The notes below the pieces were generated by a model, which was not told the DNA's origin, ran no database searches, and saw nothing but the letters and a program-made list of their open reading frames with translations. A stretch of 5,622 nt of DNA from Planctomycetaceae bacterium UBA6172 (lineage in GTDB: Bacteria > Planctomycetota > Planctomycetia > Pirellulales > Pirellulaceae). The stretch covers positions 5,156 through 10,777 of the forward strand of contig DITY01000300.1 in assembly GCA_002422955.1 (NCBI GenBank), given 5' to 3'. Below are positions 1 to 5,622 of this stretch, one piece after another. The position numbers were made by a program, and so were the translations under genes. Position 1 is the first letter of the stretch; every line of letters begins with the position of its first letter.

Positions 1-1124
1 ACCAGCAGCCGCGCGCGGCGGGGCGTCTGCAGTCCTTGGCTGAGCGCGCGGCAGAGCCATTGGCGGGACCGCATCAGCTCCGCGTAGCGGCGGCGCCAGG
101 CCGCACCGAGGTCTTGCGAATCGCGATGCTGAGCGACGCAGCTCGCCGCTTCGATGCCGGTGCGGATCGCCCAAGCCATCCCCTCGCCGGTGAAGGGCTC
201 GACATATCCGGCCGCGTCGCCGACTGCCAACAAGCGGCCTTGACCACACCGCCGCGAACGCCGCAGCGGTGGCGTGACCATCAACTTTCCGGCCAGCGAA
301 TCGGGAAGTGGCCCCAAATTGGCCGTCCGCAAGATCGCGTTGATCTGCCCGAGCACGGCCAGCTTCGCCGCCAAGGGTCGCGGGGGGCTGGGTGCGGGGG
401 CGATGGCATCGGAAGCGGTGGAACTAACCATTTCCGAATGGGCGTGCGGCTGGCGCTGAGGCCGGAGCGCTCCGGCTACATCGACGCGGCCATCTTCCAA
501 TCGCACCAGCCCGACGTAGCCGTCAGGGCCGCAGACCATCCGAATGGTCCCCCCTGCGACGCCGGCTAGATCATCGACCAGGACTGTCGCCCCCATCGGG
601 CCATGCGGCTCGACGACCCAGGGGAGCCAATTCGCAACGCCGCCGCCGGCCAGTCCGGTTGCCAGGATCACCGCGTCGAAGCGGCGCGGCGTGTCGGTCT
701 CGCCGCTGAGGTGGACCAGCACTTCGGAATCGGTTACCGAGACGACCTTGGCGCGAACCCCGGTCCGCAACTCCAGGCCACGCGAACGGGCTTCCTCAAT
801 CAGCGTGATGTCGAAAAGCGAGCGACTGAGGGCTAGTCCGCCTGGCAATGGGGCGTGAATCGAACGGCCCGAAGCCGTCAGATGCCAGGCGTTCAATTCC
901 TGAGGGACCAGGGCGCGAACGCGGCGATCGCAATCGAGACCGGCCAGCGCGGTCAGGGCGGCGAGGTTGAGGCAGCAACCACAGACCTTGTCGCGCGGGA
1001 ACTGGGCGGCATCGACCCAGCTGACTTGGAAGCCGTCGGCGTGCAAACGCATCGCCGCGGACGATCCGGCTGGACCGGCACCGATGACCAGGACTTCGCG
1101 GATCGGGTGAGGGGTATTCTTCAT
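1..1124 (-). CDS. FAD-dependent oxidoreductase, geranylgeranyl reductase/FixC-like (3' end off window)
   Basis: The minus-strand frame is open from the ATG at 1124 to the left edge: 374 codons with no stop, so most of a family that usually has about 380-420 residues. Seen: an N-terminal Rossmann dinucleotide fold with GAGPAG at residues 15-20 and an acidic residue (D38) near the end of the second strand; the FPRDKVCG motif at about 42-49, followed by two more cysteines (C50, C51); an LATG strand at 154-157; and the second FAD-binding motif GDAAGYVEPFTGEG at 302-315. These are hallmarks of the geranylgeranyl reductase/FixC/aromatic hydroxylase flavoprotein group. The start overlaps the stop of the upstream methyltransferase gene in an ATGA, and no Shine-Dalgarno precedes it, so translational coupling is likely. 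Inferred role: oxidation (hydroxylation or quinone-type chemistry) of a lipidic phenol such as an alkylresorcinol. The sequence alone does not fix the substrate; a reductase of polyprenyl chains is the main alternative. Confidence 0.88.
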   Translation of the reverse strand, partial: MKNTPHPIREVLVIGAGPAGSSAAMRLHADGFQVSWVDAAQFPRDKVCGCCLNLAALTALAGLDCDRRVRALVPQELNAWHLTASGRSIHAPLPGGLALSRSLFDITLIEEARSRGLELRTGVRAKVVSVTDSEVLVHLSGETDTPRRFDAVILATGLAGGGVANWLPWVVEPHGPMGATVLVDDLAGVAGGTIRMVCGPDGYVGLVRLEDGRVDVAGALRPQRQPHAHSEMVSSTASDAIAPAPSPPRPLAAKLAVLGQINAILRTANLGPLPDSLAGKLMVTPPLRRSRRCGQGRLLAVGDAAGYVEPFTGEGMAWAIRTGIEAASCVAQHRDSQDLGAAWRRRYAELMRSRQWLCRALSQGLQTPRRARLL

Positions 1125-1861
1125 GCGGGCTGTGCCGCTTGCACCCAAATCGGCTCCTCGACGGTCTGGGCAACCCCTTCGACCACCGCCATGAATCGGC
1201 AGGGGGGCAAGCGGCGGACCAGGACCGGTCGATCGAGCGCCTCGCTGGCCAGTTTGGCGAACTCATGACGAGTCAGGGCCGCGCGAATGCTCAGGACGGC
1301 GTCTTCGTGGACGATCGGCGATCGGGTCACCAAGCGGGAGGCGAGCCAGACCGCGGCCAGATTGGCTCGCGAACGCTCCAGGTCGCAGACCACGACCGCG
1401 TGCCGCGCAGCCGACTGCATCGACACCAACAGCCGCGCGATCGAGGCTTCGTCGAGATGGTGGATGAACAGGTTGCAGGTCACGACATCGAAATCGCCGG
1501 GCAAGCGATGGTTCAGGACGTCGCGGCGCTCGAAGCGGACATCGACCCCGGCCGTGAGCGCTTTCTGAGCGGCCAAACCGAGCGCCACGTCGCTGATGTC
1601 GACCGCGGTGATCTCCATCGTGATCCCGTCGCGTTGGGCTCGCTTGGCCCAATCGATCGGCAGGTCGCCGGAGCCGGTCGCCACATCCAACACGCGGACT
1701 CGCCCCCCCAAAGCCAGGGCGTAATGCTTCAGCCGGCGGTAGATCGGTCCCGAAACGCCTGTCCAACGGTTCAACCGCGCCAGACCGGCCAAGGCATCGA
1801 GGTGCTGTTGGGGTGGCAACTCGGGATCATCCATACGTTCTGGCTGTAAATCCCGTTCCAT
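1121..1861 (-). CDS. class I SAM-dependent methyltransferase, probable tailoring enzyme
   Basis: A 246-residue protein. Seen: SAM-binding motif I, VLDVATGSGDLP, at residues 57-68; an acidic strand-2 end, ITAVDIS, at 84-90; and the post-motif strand FDVVTCNLFIHHL at 124-136, all in the normal class I spacing. The N-terminal part (LARLNRWTGVSGPIYRRL, about 28-44) resembles the lid region of UbiE/Coq5-like and polyketide-associated small-molecule methyltransferases. The ATG at 1861 is preferred over the internal Met10 because AGAAGG lies just upstream, though its spacing of about 3 bases is short. The stop overlaps the ATG of the flavoprotein gene, so the two form an operon read leftwards. Inferred role: O- or C-methylation of a phenolic lipid made by a type III polyketide synthase expected beyond the window edge. 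Methylation of a quinone is an alternative; a protein or RNA target looks unlikely. Confidence 0.87.
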   Translation of the reverse strand: MERDLQPERMDDPELPPQQHLDALAGLARLNRWTGVSGPIYRRLKHYALALGGRVRVLDVATGSGDLPIDWAKRAQRDGITMEITAVDISDVALGLAAQKALTAGVDVRFERRDVLNHRLPGDFDVVTCNLFIHHLDEASIARLLVSMQSAARHAVVVCDLERSRANLAAVWLASRLVTRSPIVHEDAVLSIRAALTRHEFAKLASEALDRPVLVRRLPPCRFMAVVEGVAQTVEEPIWVQAAQPA

Positions 1862-1899
1862 ATTCCTTCTCGCCCACGACCTGTTGCTGACCGACCGTC

Positions 1900-1928
1900 A
1901 TTACAAGCGTTCGCGGTGATTGATGCAA
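1900..1928 (-). promoter_or_regulatory. candidate sigma-70-type promoter of the methyltransferase/oxidoreductase operon
   Basis: On the minus strand TTGCAT (1928-1923) and TGTAAT (1905-1900) are separated by exactly 17 bases. The -10 matches five of six consensus positions; the -35 matches only the TTG. A start near 1893 would leave a leader of about 30 bases before the ATG at 1861. Prediction from sequence only. Confidence 0.35.
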
Positions 1929-1959
1929 GCGATCTCGGGTTTTGCTTGGCGAGCGGACC

Positions 1960-1989
1960 CTGTCCCAAAACACGAATCCTGCCTAGAAT
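1960..1989 (+). promoter_or_regulatory. candidate promoter of der
   Basis: TAGAAT at 1984-1989 matches five of six -10 positions. The best upstream partner, CTGTCC at 1960-1965 with an 18-base spacer, is a poor -35. Transcription from about 1996 would give a leader of roughly 50 bases. It lies back to back with the opposite promoter candidate in the 183-base divergent region. Confidence 0.25.
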
Positions 1990-2044
1990 GCTGGGTTCCC
2001 CGGCCCCCCGCCCACCGATTCACTGACCGTTTAAGTTCGATTTC

Positions 2045-3385
2045 ATGCCCGTTCCGCAAGTCGCCATCGTCGGCCGCCCCAATGTGGGGAAAAGTAGTTT
2101 GTTCAATTGGCTGGGCCGGCGACGGTTGGCGGTCGTGGACGATTTCGAAGGCGTCACCCGCGACCGGATGACGACCTTGGTCGAAGAGGGCGACCGGTTT
2201 TTCGAGCTGGTCGACACCGGCGGCATGGGGATCGAGGACGTCGATAACCTGACCGACGACGTTCGCAATCAGATCGAAACGGCGATCGATTCGGCCGACG
2301 TGATCGTGCTGGTGGTCGACATCCGCAACGGCTTGATGCCGCTGGATTCGTTGGTCGCCGAGCGGTTGCGAGCCGTCGGGCGACCGGTGATCCTGGTCGC
2401 CAACAAGGCCGACCATAACAACCTGGACGTCAACGCCAACGACTTCCAAGCCTTGGGGTATGGGGAGCCGCTGTTGGTCAGCACCCGCGAGAACCGGAAT
2501 CGGCCGGAGTTGCTGGAACTGATCCTCGGGAGCCTGCCGCCTCGCGACGAAGACGAAGGGCTCGAAACGCCGCAGATGAAGATCGCGATCGTCGGCCGTC
2601 GAAATGTCGGCAAGAGCACGTTCGTGAACACGCTGGTCCAGACCAACCGGATGATCGTCAGCGAGGTGCCGGGGACGACCCGCGACAGCGTCGACGTCCG
2701 CTTCGAACTGGACGGCCAAACCTTCTTGGCGATCGATACGCCGGGGTTGAGGAAACGGACTAGCCAAAAGACCGACTTGGAGTTCTATGGCATGCACCGC
2801 GCGCAGCGGAGCGTGCGACGGGCCGATGTGGTGCTGATGTTTTTCGACGCGGTCGACACGATCAGCCGTGTCGATAAGCAATTGTTGAGTTATGTGATCG
2901 AAAATCACAAACCGGTAATCTTCGTCGTCAACAAGTGGGACCGCCTCGTCGGGACGATCCCGACCGATGGCTGGGTGCAATACATCCGCGACGAGTTTCC
3001 GACGCTGACCTACGCGCCGATCGCGTTCATCACCGGCCAAACGGGCAAAAACGTCAAGACGCTACTGAACCACGGCACGATGCTGTTCAAGCAATCGTTG
3101 GAACGGGTCTCGACCGGCATTCTCAACCGCGTCGTCGAAATGGCCGTCAAGCAGCATGCGCCGCCGGCGTATCAGAACCGCCGGCCGAAGATCCTGTACG
3201 CGACTCAGGTCGCCACGCAGCCGCCGACGATCGTGCTGATGTGCAGCGAACCGAAGGCCTTTTCGGCGGACTACCGGCGGTACCTGCTGAACGTGTTCCG
3301 CGACCACCTGCCGTACCCGGAAGTCCCGATCAAGCTGCACTTTCACGGGCGGCATCAGGGAACGTCGTCGACGGACACGGATTGA
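2045..3385 (+). CDS. der: ribosome assembly GTPase Der (EngA)
   Basis: A 446-residue tandem GTPase; the family ranges from about 436 to 490 residues. Der acts in the cytoplasm on late 50S subunit maturation. First G domain: GRPNVGKS (10-17), VTRDR (37-41), DTGG (57-60), NKAD (120-123). Second G domain: GRRNVGKS (184-191), TTRDS (211-215), DTPG (231-234), NKWD (296-299). The C-terminal KH-like domain starts at about 350 and holds the family signature KILYATQVATQPPTIVLM (382-399). The G5 loops depart from the usual SA: VST at 145-147 and ITG at 329-331. The ATG at 2045 is the first possible ATG after an in-frame stop at 2024-2026. No Shine-Dalgarno precedes it, which is common in planctomycetes. 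The gene is divergent from the methyltransferase operon, and its last 56 bases overlap the 3' end of the convergent acyltransferase gene. Confidence 0.97.
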   Translation: MPVPQVAIVGRPNVGKSSLFNWLGRRRLAVVDDFEGVTRDRMTTLVEEGDRFFELVDTGGMGIEDVDNLTDDVRNQIETAIDSADVIVLVVDIRNGLMPLDSLVAERLRAVGRPVILVANKADHNNLDVNANDFQALGYGEPLLVSTRENRNRPELLELILGSLPPRDEDEGLETPQMKIAIVGRRNVGKSTFVNTLVQTNRMIVSEVPGTTRDSVDVRFELDGQTFLAIDTPGLRKRTSQKTDLEFYGMHRAQRSVRRADVVLMFFDAVDTISRVDKQLLSYVIENHKPVIFVVNKWDRLVGTIPTDGWVQYIRDEFPTLTYAPIAFITGQTGKNVKTLLNHGTMLFKQSLERVSTGILNRVVEMAVKQHAPPAYQNRRPKILYATQVATQPPTIVLMCSEPKAFSADYRRYLLNVFRDHLPYPEVPIKLHFHGRHQGTSSTDTD

Positions 3386-4313
3386 CCGCCGACGGATCGA
3401 CTTGGCGTTTGGCCTTCTTTTTGGACGGACTGCGCCAGCGGCGGTGAACCCACCAGTACTGTTCGACCGCCGGGGCGATCAACCCGGCCAATTGTTCGTT
3501 GTACCAACCGGTCAATTCGCGAACGCCACGGCAGACGCCGGCGCGATCGACCCGCGGGTCGGCGACGGCGAAGCAGCCCCCTTCGAAGTACATCGGTCGG
3601 CCCTGGCGAACGGTCCCGGAAACCATCATCGGCGCGCCGCTTGTTAGCGTGAACAGCGCGAGCGCCTTATGGCAGGAGGCGGTCACACCGAGGAAGTCGC
3701 TCCAGCAGCCCTTCGGTCCGGCATGCTGGTCGGCCAGGATCGAGATCGCCCCGCCGCGGCTCAAGTGCCGGTCGATCAATGCCGCGCAGCCCTCTTTTTC
3801 GACCATGAATTGGCCGTGCGTCCCACGAAAACGGGCGACGTATCCGTGGACATACTGGTTATCCAGTCGCCGCGCGATGGTGACCGTCGGAAAGCCCATC
3901 AGCCCGAACAGATAGCCGCCGATTTCGAAGTTGCCGAAGTGCCCCGTCACGATCACCGTCGGTCGGTCGCTGAGCAATTGCCGCAGCAGCACGCGGTTGT
4001 TGCGCAGCCTCAGGATCGTCGGCCAATTGGTCAGATGCAGCCGCCGTGCCGCCCAGGCGATCTCGCAGGTCATCAGCAGCAGGTGGTGCCACATCGCCCG
4101 GCAGAGCGTTTGGCGTTCGCCAGAGGTCGCCGCGGGAAAGATCAGATCCATGTTCTGATCGAAGATCTTTCGCCGCAGCCCCTGCGGCCGCGACAGCACC
4201 GTGGCCAGACACCGGCAGAGCGAATCGGCCATGTCGAGCGGCATCACCTGCACGACCGCAACCAGCGTCCGCACCATCAGGTAGGCGAAATAATCGATGA
4301 AGTGTTGACCCAT
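3330..4313 (-). CDS. LpxL/HtrB-like lysophospholipid acyltransferase
   Basis: A 327-residue protein from the ATG at 4313. Seen: a hydrophobic N-terminal segment (about 9-26) fitting a membrane anchor; the catalytic HX4E motif in GHFGNFE (124-130, H125 and E130); ADQHAG at 194-199, matching the second conserved block of the family; and EQYWWVHRRW at 284-293, the typical C-terminal LpxL signature. Members transfer acyl chains to lipid A precursors or related lipids at the inner membrane, using acyl-ACP. This fits a Gram-negative-type envelope, but the acceptor here is unknown. An in-frame extension begins at a TTG (4394), but the AAGGAG site nine bases before 4313 decides the start. The last 34 residues after the signature form a basic, then Ser/Pro/Ala-rich tail (RSPSKKKAKR at 294-303) beyond the usual family end. 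The final 18 codons lie antisense to der. Confidence 0.9.
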   Translation of the reverse strand: MGQHFIDYFAYLMVRTLVAVVQVMPLDMADSLCRCLATVLSRPQGLRRKIFDQNMDLIFPAATSGERQTLCRAMWHHLLLMTCEIAWAARRLHLTNWPTILRLRNNRVLLRQLLSDRPTVIVTGHFGNFEIGGYLFGLMGFPTVTIARRLDNQYVHGYVARFRGTHGQFMVEKEGCAALIDRHLSRGGAISILADQHAGPKGCWSDFLGVTASCHKALALFTLTSGAPMMVSGTVRQGRPMYFEGGCFAVADPRVDRAGVCRGVRELTGWYNEQLAGLIAPAVEQYWWVHRRWRSPSKKKAKRQVDPSAVNPCPSTTFPDAARESAA

Positions 4314-4322
4314 GCGTGGAGA

Positions 4323-4328
4323 CTCCTT
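4323..4328 (-). promoter_or_regulatory. strong ribosome binding site of the acyltransferase gene
   Basis: AAGGAG on the minus strand lies nine bases before the ATG at 4313. It decides against the longer in-frame reading from the TTG at 4394, which has no comparable site. Confidence 0.8.
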
Positions 4329-4464
4329 TCCCAAGTCAATTTTGGCATGATCCCAGCCCCATCGCCAGAGCGAAACCGCCAACCCCCTAGGCAAGGGGGA
4401 CTGGTCAGCGGTGCGCCGAAATATTGCCGGAAGGGCATTCGGGGCACATCAAAGCTCTCTTTCG

Positions 4465-4538
4465 AACCGCAAATGAACGCTGATGAACGCTAATCTGACC
4501 ACCAGAACACCCGTTCCCATCAGTGTTCATTAGCGGTT
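4465..4538. repeat. imperfect inverted repeat with internal 10-base tandem unit (dispersed-repeat type)
   Basis: The left arm (4465-4485, beginning AACCGCAAATGAACGC) and the reverse complement of the right arm (4518-4538, ending TTAGCGGTT) agree at 19 of 21 positions, with a 32-base spacer. The left side also carries ATGAACGCT twice in tandem (4473-4481 and 4483-4491, 10-base period), and a related unit occurs inside the right arm. From general experience such ATGAACGCTGATG strings recur between genes in planctomycete genomes; that is recalled, not tested here. The structure sits 88-161 bases past the stop of the upstream minus-strand gene. It could fold in RNA as a 3' element, but no T tract supports a simple terminator. 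Confidence 0.7.
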
Positions 4539-4625
4539 GTGCAGCACCCCTGAATTCCGGCCCGACACGGCAGGCCCAAGGTGCCATTCTGAATTTTGCC
4601 GAAAATTACGCGTCGGACCCGGGCG

Positions 4626-5162
4626 TCAGCTTCCCTTGCGGCGCGACTTCGTTTTGACATTTCGTTGTTCCAGCAACCGGCGCCGTTTTCGCCTGTCGTC
4701 GGCGCTGGGCGTGTCAAACAGCACGTCGGCAATGCGGGGTGCTCGAGGAACCCCGGGTCGGTTTCTCACCTCCGCATAATGACGCTCTATCCGGTCCGCG
4801 TAGGCCGGGTCGTGTCGGTACATGTCGTGCCAGAACTCGAGGAAAGACTCGGCATAGCTCGCTTGGAAGTGGAACGGATCAAGGAACGGGTTGTCGAATT
4901 CGTCAACGGTCGCCTCCCAGGTTTCGTCATGCTCGTCACTCCAGGTGAAGCTGATTGTGGCGACTTCGCTAGGCTTGACTTTGGGGTCATCCGCTCGGAG
5001 GACCTTGATCAGCACACGCTGGCAATTGCAGGTCAAGTCTTGACAGTAGTACTCCGTAAAAAGATACGTACCACGGGGGATGACATCCGTTTCATCGAGA
5101 AATTGTGCGGTTCTAAGCTCCGTCTCGCATTTCTCTGGGAACAGTTCAAAGTAGCCGATCAT
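4626..5162 (-). CDS. conserved-looking hypothetical protein with CX4CXC cluster
   Basis: A 178-residue soluble protein with no signal peptide or membrane segment; its function is not recognised. It opens with MIGYFELFPEK and has a compact cysteine cluster, YYCQDLTCNCQRV (C40, C45, C47). It then has an acidic, aromatic-rich middle (TWSDEHDETWE at about 73-82; FDNPFLDPFHFQ at 89-100) and a very basic C-terminus (RRKRRR at 157-162; KSRRKGS at 172-178). The style, especially a Tyr/Cys-rich strand followed by a hydrophobic strand (RVLIKVL), resembles small hypothetical proteins I associate with planctomycetes, some found near SEC-C zinc motifs. That likeness is from memory. The cluster could bind a metal with partners elsewhere, since three cysteines alone are one short of a zinc site; C12 is a possible fourth. 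The start at 5162 is supported by TGAGG eight bases upstream. The antisense open frame is longer but has no protein-like features. Confidence 0.75.
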   Translation of the reverse strand: MIGYFELFPEKCETELRTAQFLDETDVIPRGTYLFTEYYCQDLTCNCQRVLIKVLRADDPKVKPSEVATISFTWSDEHDETWEATVDEFDNPFLDPFHFQASYAESFLEFWHDMYRHDPAYADRIERHYAEVRNRPGVPRAPRIADVLFDTPSADDRRKRRRLLEQRNVKTKSRRKGS

Positions 5163-5563
5163 GGGCCTGGCCTCAGGTTCGCTTCCGAGTGGGTTGGGTA
5201 CAGGACGACGGACTTTACCGGTGCTCCCGGCTGGCTAACGGACCGACTTGCCTGGGAGGTCTCCCGGCATCGTCTAGCGGAACAAAGTGATCGGTCCCGG
5301 TCGTCCAGAACACCCGGCGGGGGAGCTCCTCGCAGATAGTTACTGAACACTTTTTCCACCACTGCGCAGGGTACAAAAGTCGGGACCGCGGAACCAGCCG
5401 AGAATGCCGAACAGACAACAAAATACCCCAACCGGGTATCGCCCCGCGTGCGGACAAGCCCCACACGCAATCGCATCGAAGGCTCCAACGGTGACAGCCC
5501 TGGGAACCACGCCTCAATCAACACCCTCGCCGCAACGGGGCGAACGCCGTCTCCGGACAACAC
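5159..5563 (-). other. doubtful 134-codon ORF upstream of the Cys-cluster gene
   Basis: This covers nearly all of the 400 bases between the Cys-cluster gene and the terminal repeat array. The frame runs from a GTG at 5563 to a TGA that overlaps the ATG of the next gene (ATGA, 5162-5159), the layout of translationally coupled genes. Against it: no recognisable domain, a weak start placed directly beside the repeats, and a C-terminal half rich in Arg, Ser and Pro that reads like non-coding DNA. The frame stays open through the repeat array to the window edge. The middle (about residues 30-77) looks more protein-like, with a hydrophobic stretch YFVVCSAFSAGSAVPTFV. It may be a decayed gene, part of a repeated element, or the leader of the next gene. 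No other gene or clear promoter was seen here. Confidence 0.2.
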
Positions 5564-5565
5564 GA

Positions 5566-5622
5566 GGCAGAAAAGGGGACGACGGGGCAGAAAAGGGGAC
5601 GGGGGCAGAAAAGGGGACGGGG
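5566..5622. repeat. tandem G-rich repeat, unit GGCAGAAAAGGGGACG, at least three copies
   Basis: Three perfect copies of the 16-base unit lie at 5566-5581, 5586-5601 and 5604-5619, separated by 4-base and 2-base G/C-rich spacers (periods of 20 and 18). The last bases continue in G, so the array probably runs past the window. One strand is almost pure purine and carries G runs of 4-5 bases. AAAAGGGGAC-type strings are known to recur between genes in many bacteria, often near REP-associated IS200-like transposases; no transposase is in the window. Confidence 0.85.

Larger units (their letters stand above)
4314..4625. other. intergenic region with hairpins, no gene seen
   Basis: This 312-base gap separates two minus-strand genes. 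Besides the ribosome binding site and the large inverted repeat annotated separately, it holds a perfect six-pair GC hairpin (CCCCCT at 4383-4388, AGGGGG at 4394-4399, five-base loop) in the presumed leader of the acyltransferase gene. It also holds an AT-rich perfect six-pair hairpin (AATTTT 4592-4597, AAAATT 4602-4607, loop GCCG) 19 bases past the stop of the 178-residue gene. Neither is followed by a clear T run on the transcribed strand, so neither is called a terminator. The short open frames here lack coding character. Confidence 0.5.

Noticed and set aside
1..1124. Several plus-strand open frames (for example 36-569 and 855-1268)
   Set aside because: All are antisense to the flavoprotein, whose FAD-binding motifs appear in order in a single uninterrupted minus-strand frame.
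1901..3040. 379-codon minus-strand open frame
   Set aside because: It lies antisense to der, whose GTPase motifs prove the plus strand is coding; the translated product is His/Asp/Arg-rich with no domain, typical of a GC-rich shadow frame.
4314..4394. N-terminal extension of the acyltransferase from a TTG at 4394
   Set aside because: The AAGGAG site with ideal spacing before the ATG at 4313, and the membrane-anchor start typical of the family, argue for the shorter form.
4383..4399. CCCCCT/AGGGGG hairpin as a terminator
   Set aside because: Neither strand has a T run after the stem; kept only as a structure in the leader region.
3669..4493. 274-codon plus-strand open frame
   Set aside because: Antisense to the acyltransferase with its HX4E and YWWVHRRW motifs; the product is Gln/His/Arg-rich and runs into the intergenic repeat.
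5268..5279. ATCGTCTAGCGG, resembling the D-arm region of a tRNA-Glu
   Set aside because: No acceptor stem, anticodon arm or TTCGA loop follows at the right distance; a chance match.
4596..5339. 247-codon plus-strand open frame over the Cys-cluster gene
   Set aside because: It is longer than the minus-strand gene, but it has no recognisable motif and no ribosome binding site that stands out. The minus-strand product has a supported start and protein-like composition.
5566..5622. CRISPR array
   Set aside because: Spacers of 2-4 bases are far too short; this is a simple tandem repeat.

Overview
The window looks like a GC-rich chromosomal piece of a planctomycete, most likely from the Pirellulales or a relative. 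This is inferred from the gene pairing at the left end, the style of the intergenic repeats and the lack of a Shine-Dalgarno site in front of der. No rRNA or other phylogenetic marker is present, so the assignment is moderately firm only. Four protein genes are convincing in full, a fifth runs off the left edge, and there is one doubtful small ORF.

Left part (1-1861, minus strand): a two-gene operon reading towards the left edge. A class I SAM-dependent methyltransferase is followed, with an ATGA stop/start overlap, by an FAD-dependent oxidoreductase of the geranylgeranyl-reductase/FixC type that is cut by the window edge. In Planctomycetota an oxidoreductase plus a methyltransferase are commonly found in an operon with a type III polyketide synthase that makes alkylresorcinols, related in layout to cyanobacterial hierridin clusters. 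The two genes here are therefore probably the tailoring enzymes of such a cluster, with the synthase expected just beyond base 1.

Middle (1862-4313): a 183-base divergent promoter region separates this operon from der, a housekeeping double-GTPase ribosome assembly factor on the plus strand. der converges on, and overlaps by 56 bases, a minus-strand LpxL/HtrB-like acyltransferase gene that probably acts on membrane lipids. The acyltransferase start is fixed by a strong ribosome binding site.

Right part (4314-5622): a 312-base intergenic stretch holds a large imperfect inverted repeat of a dispersed-repeat type. Next comes a minus-strand gene for an unrecognised 178-residue protein with a small cysteine cluster. 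Upstream of it lies about 400 bases of doubtful coding status, containing one open minus-strand frame that joins the gene by another ATGA overlap. The window ends inside a tandem array of a G-rich 16-base unit.

The strongest leads are the probable alkylresorcinol/hierridin-like tailoring pair, the terminal G-rich array and the overlapping gene ends. No defence system, CRISPR array or complete mobile element is visible.
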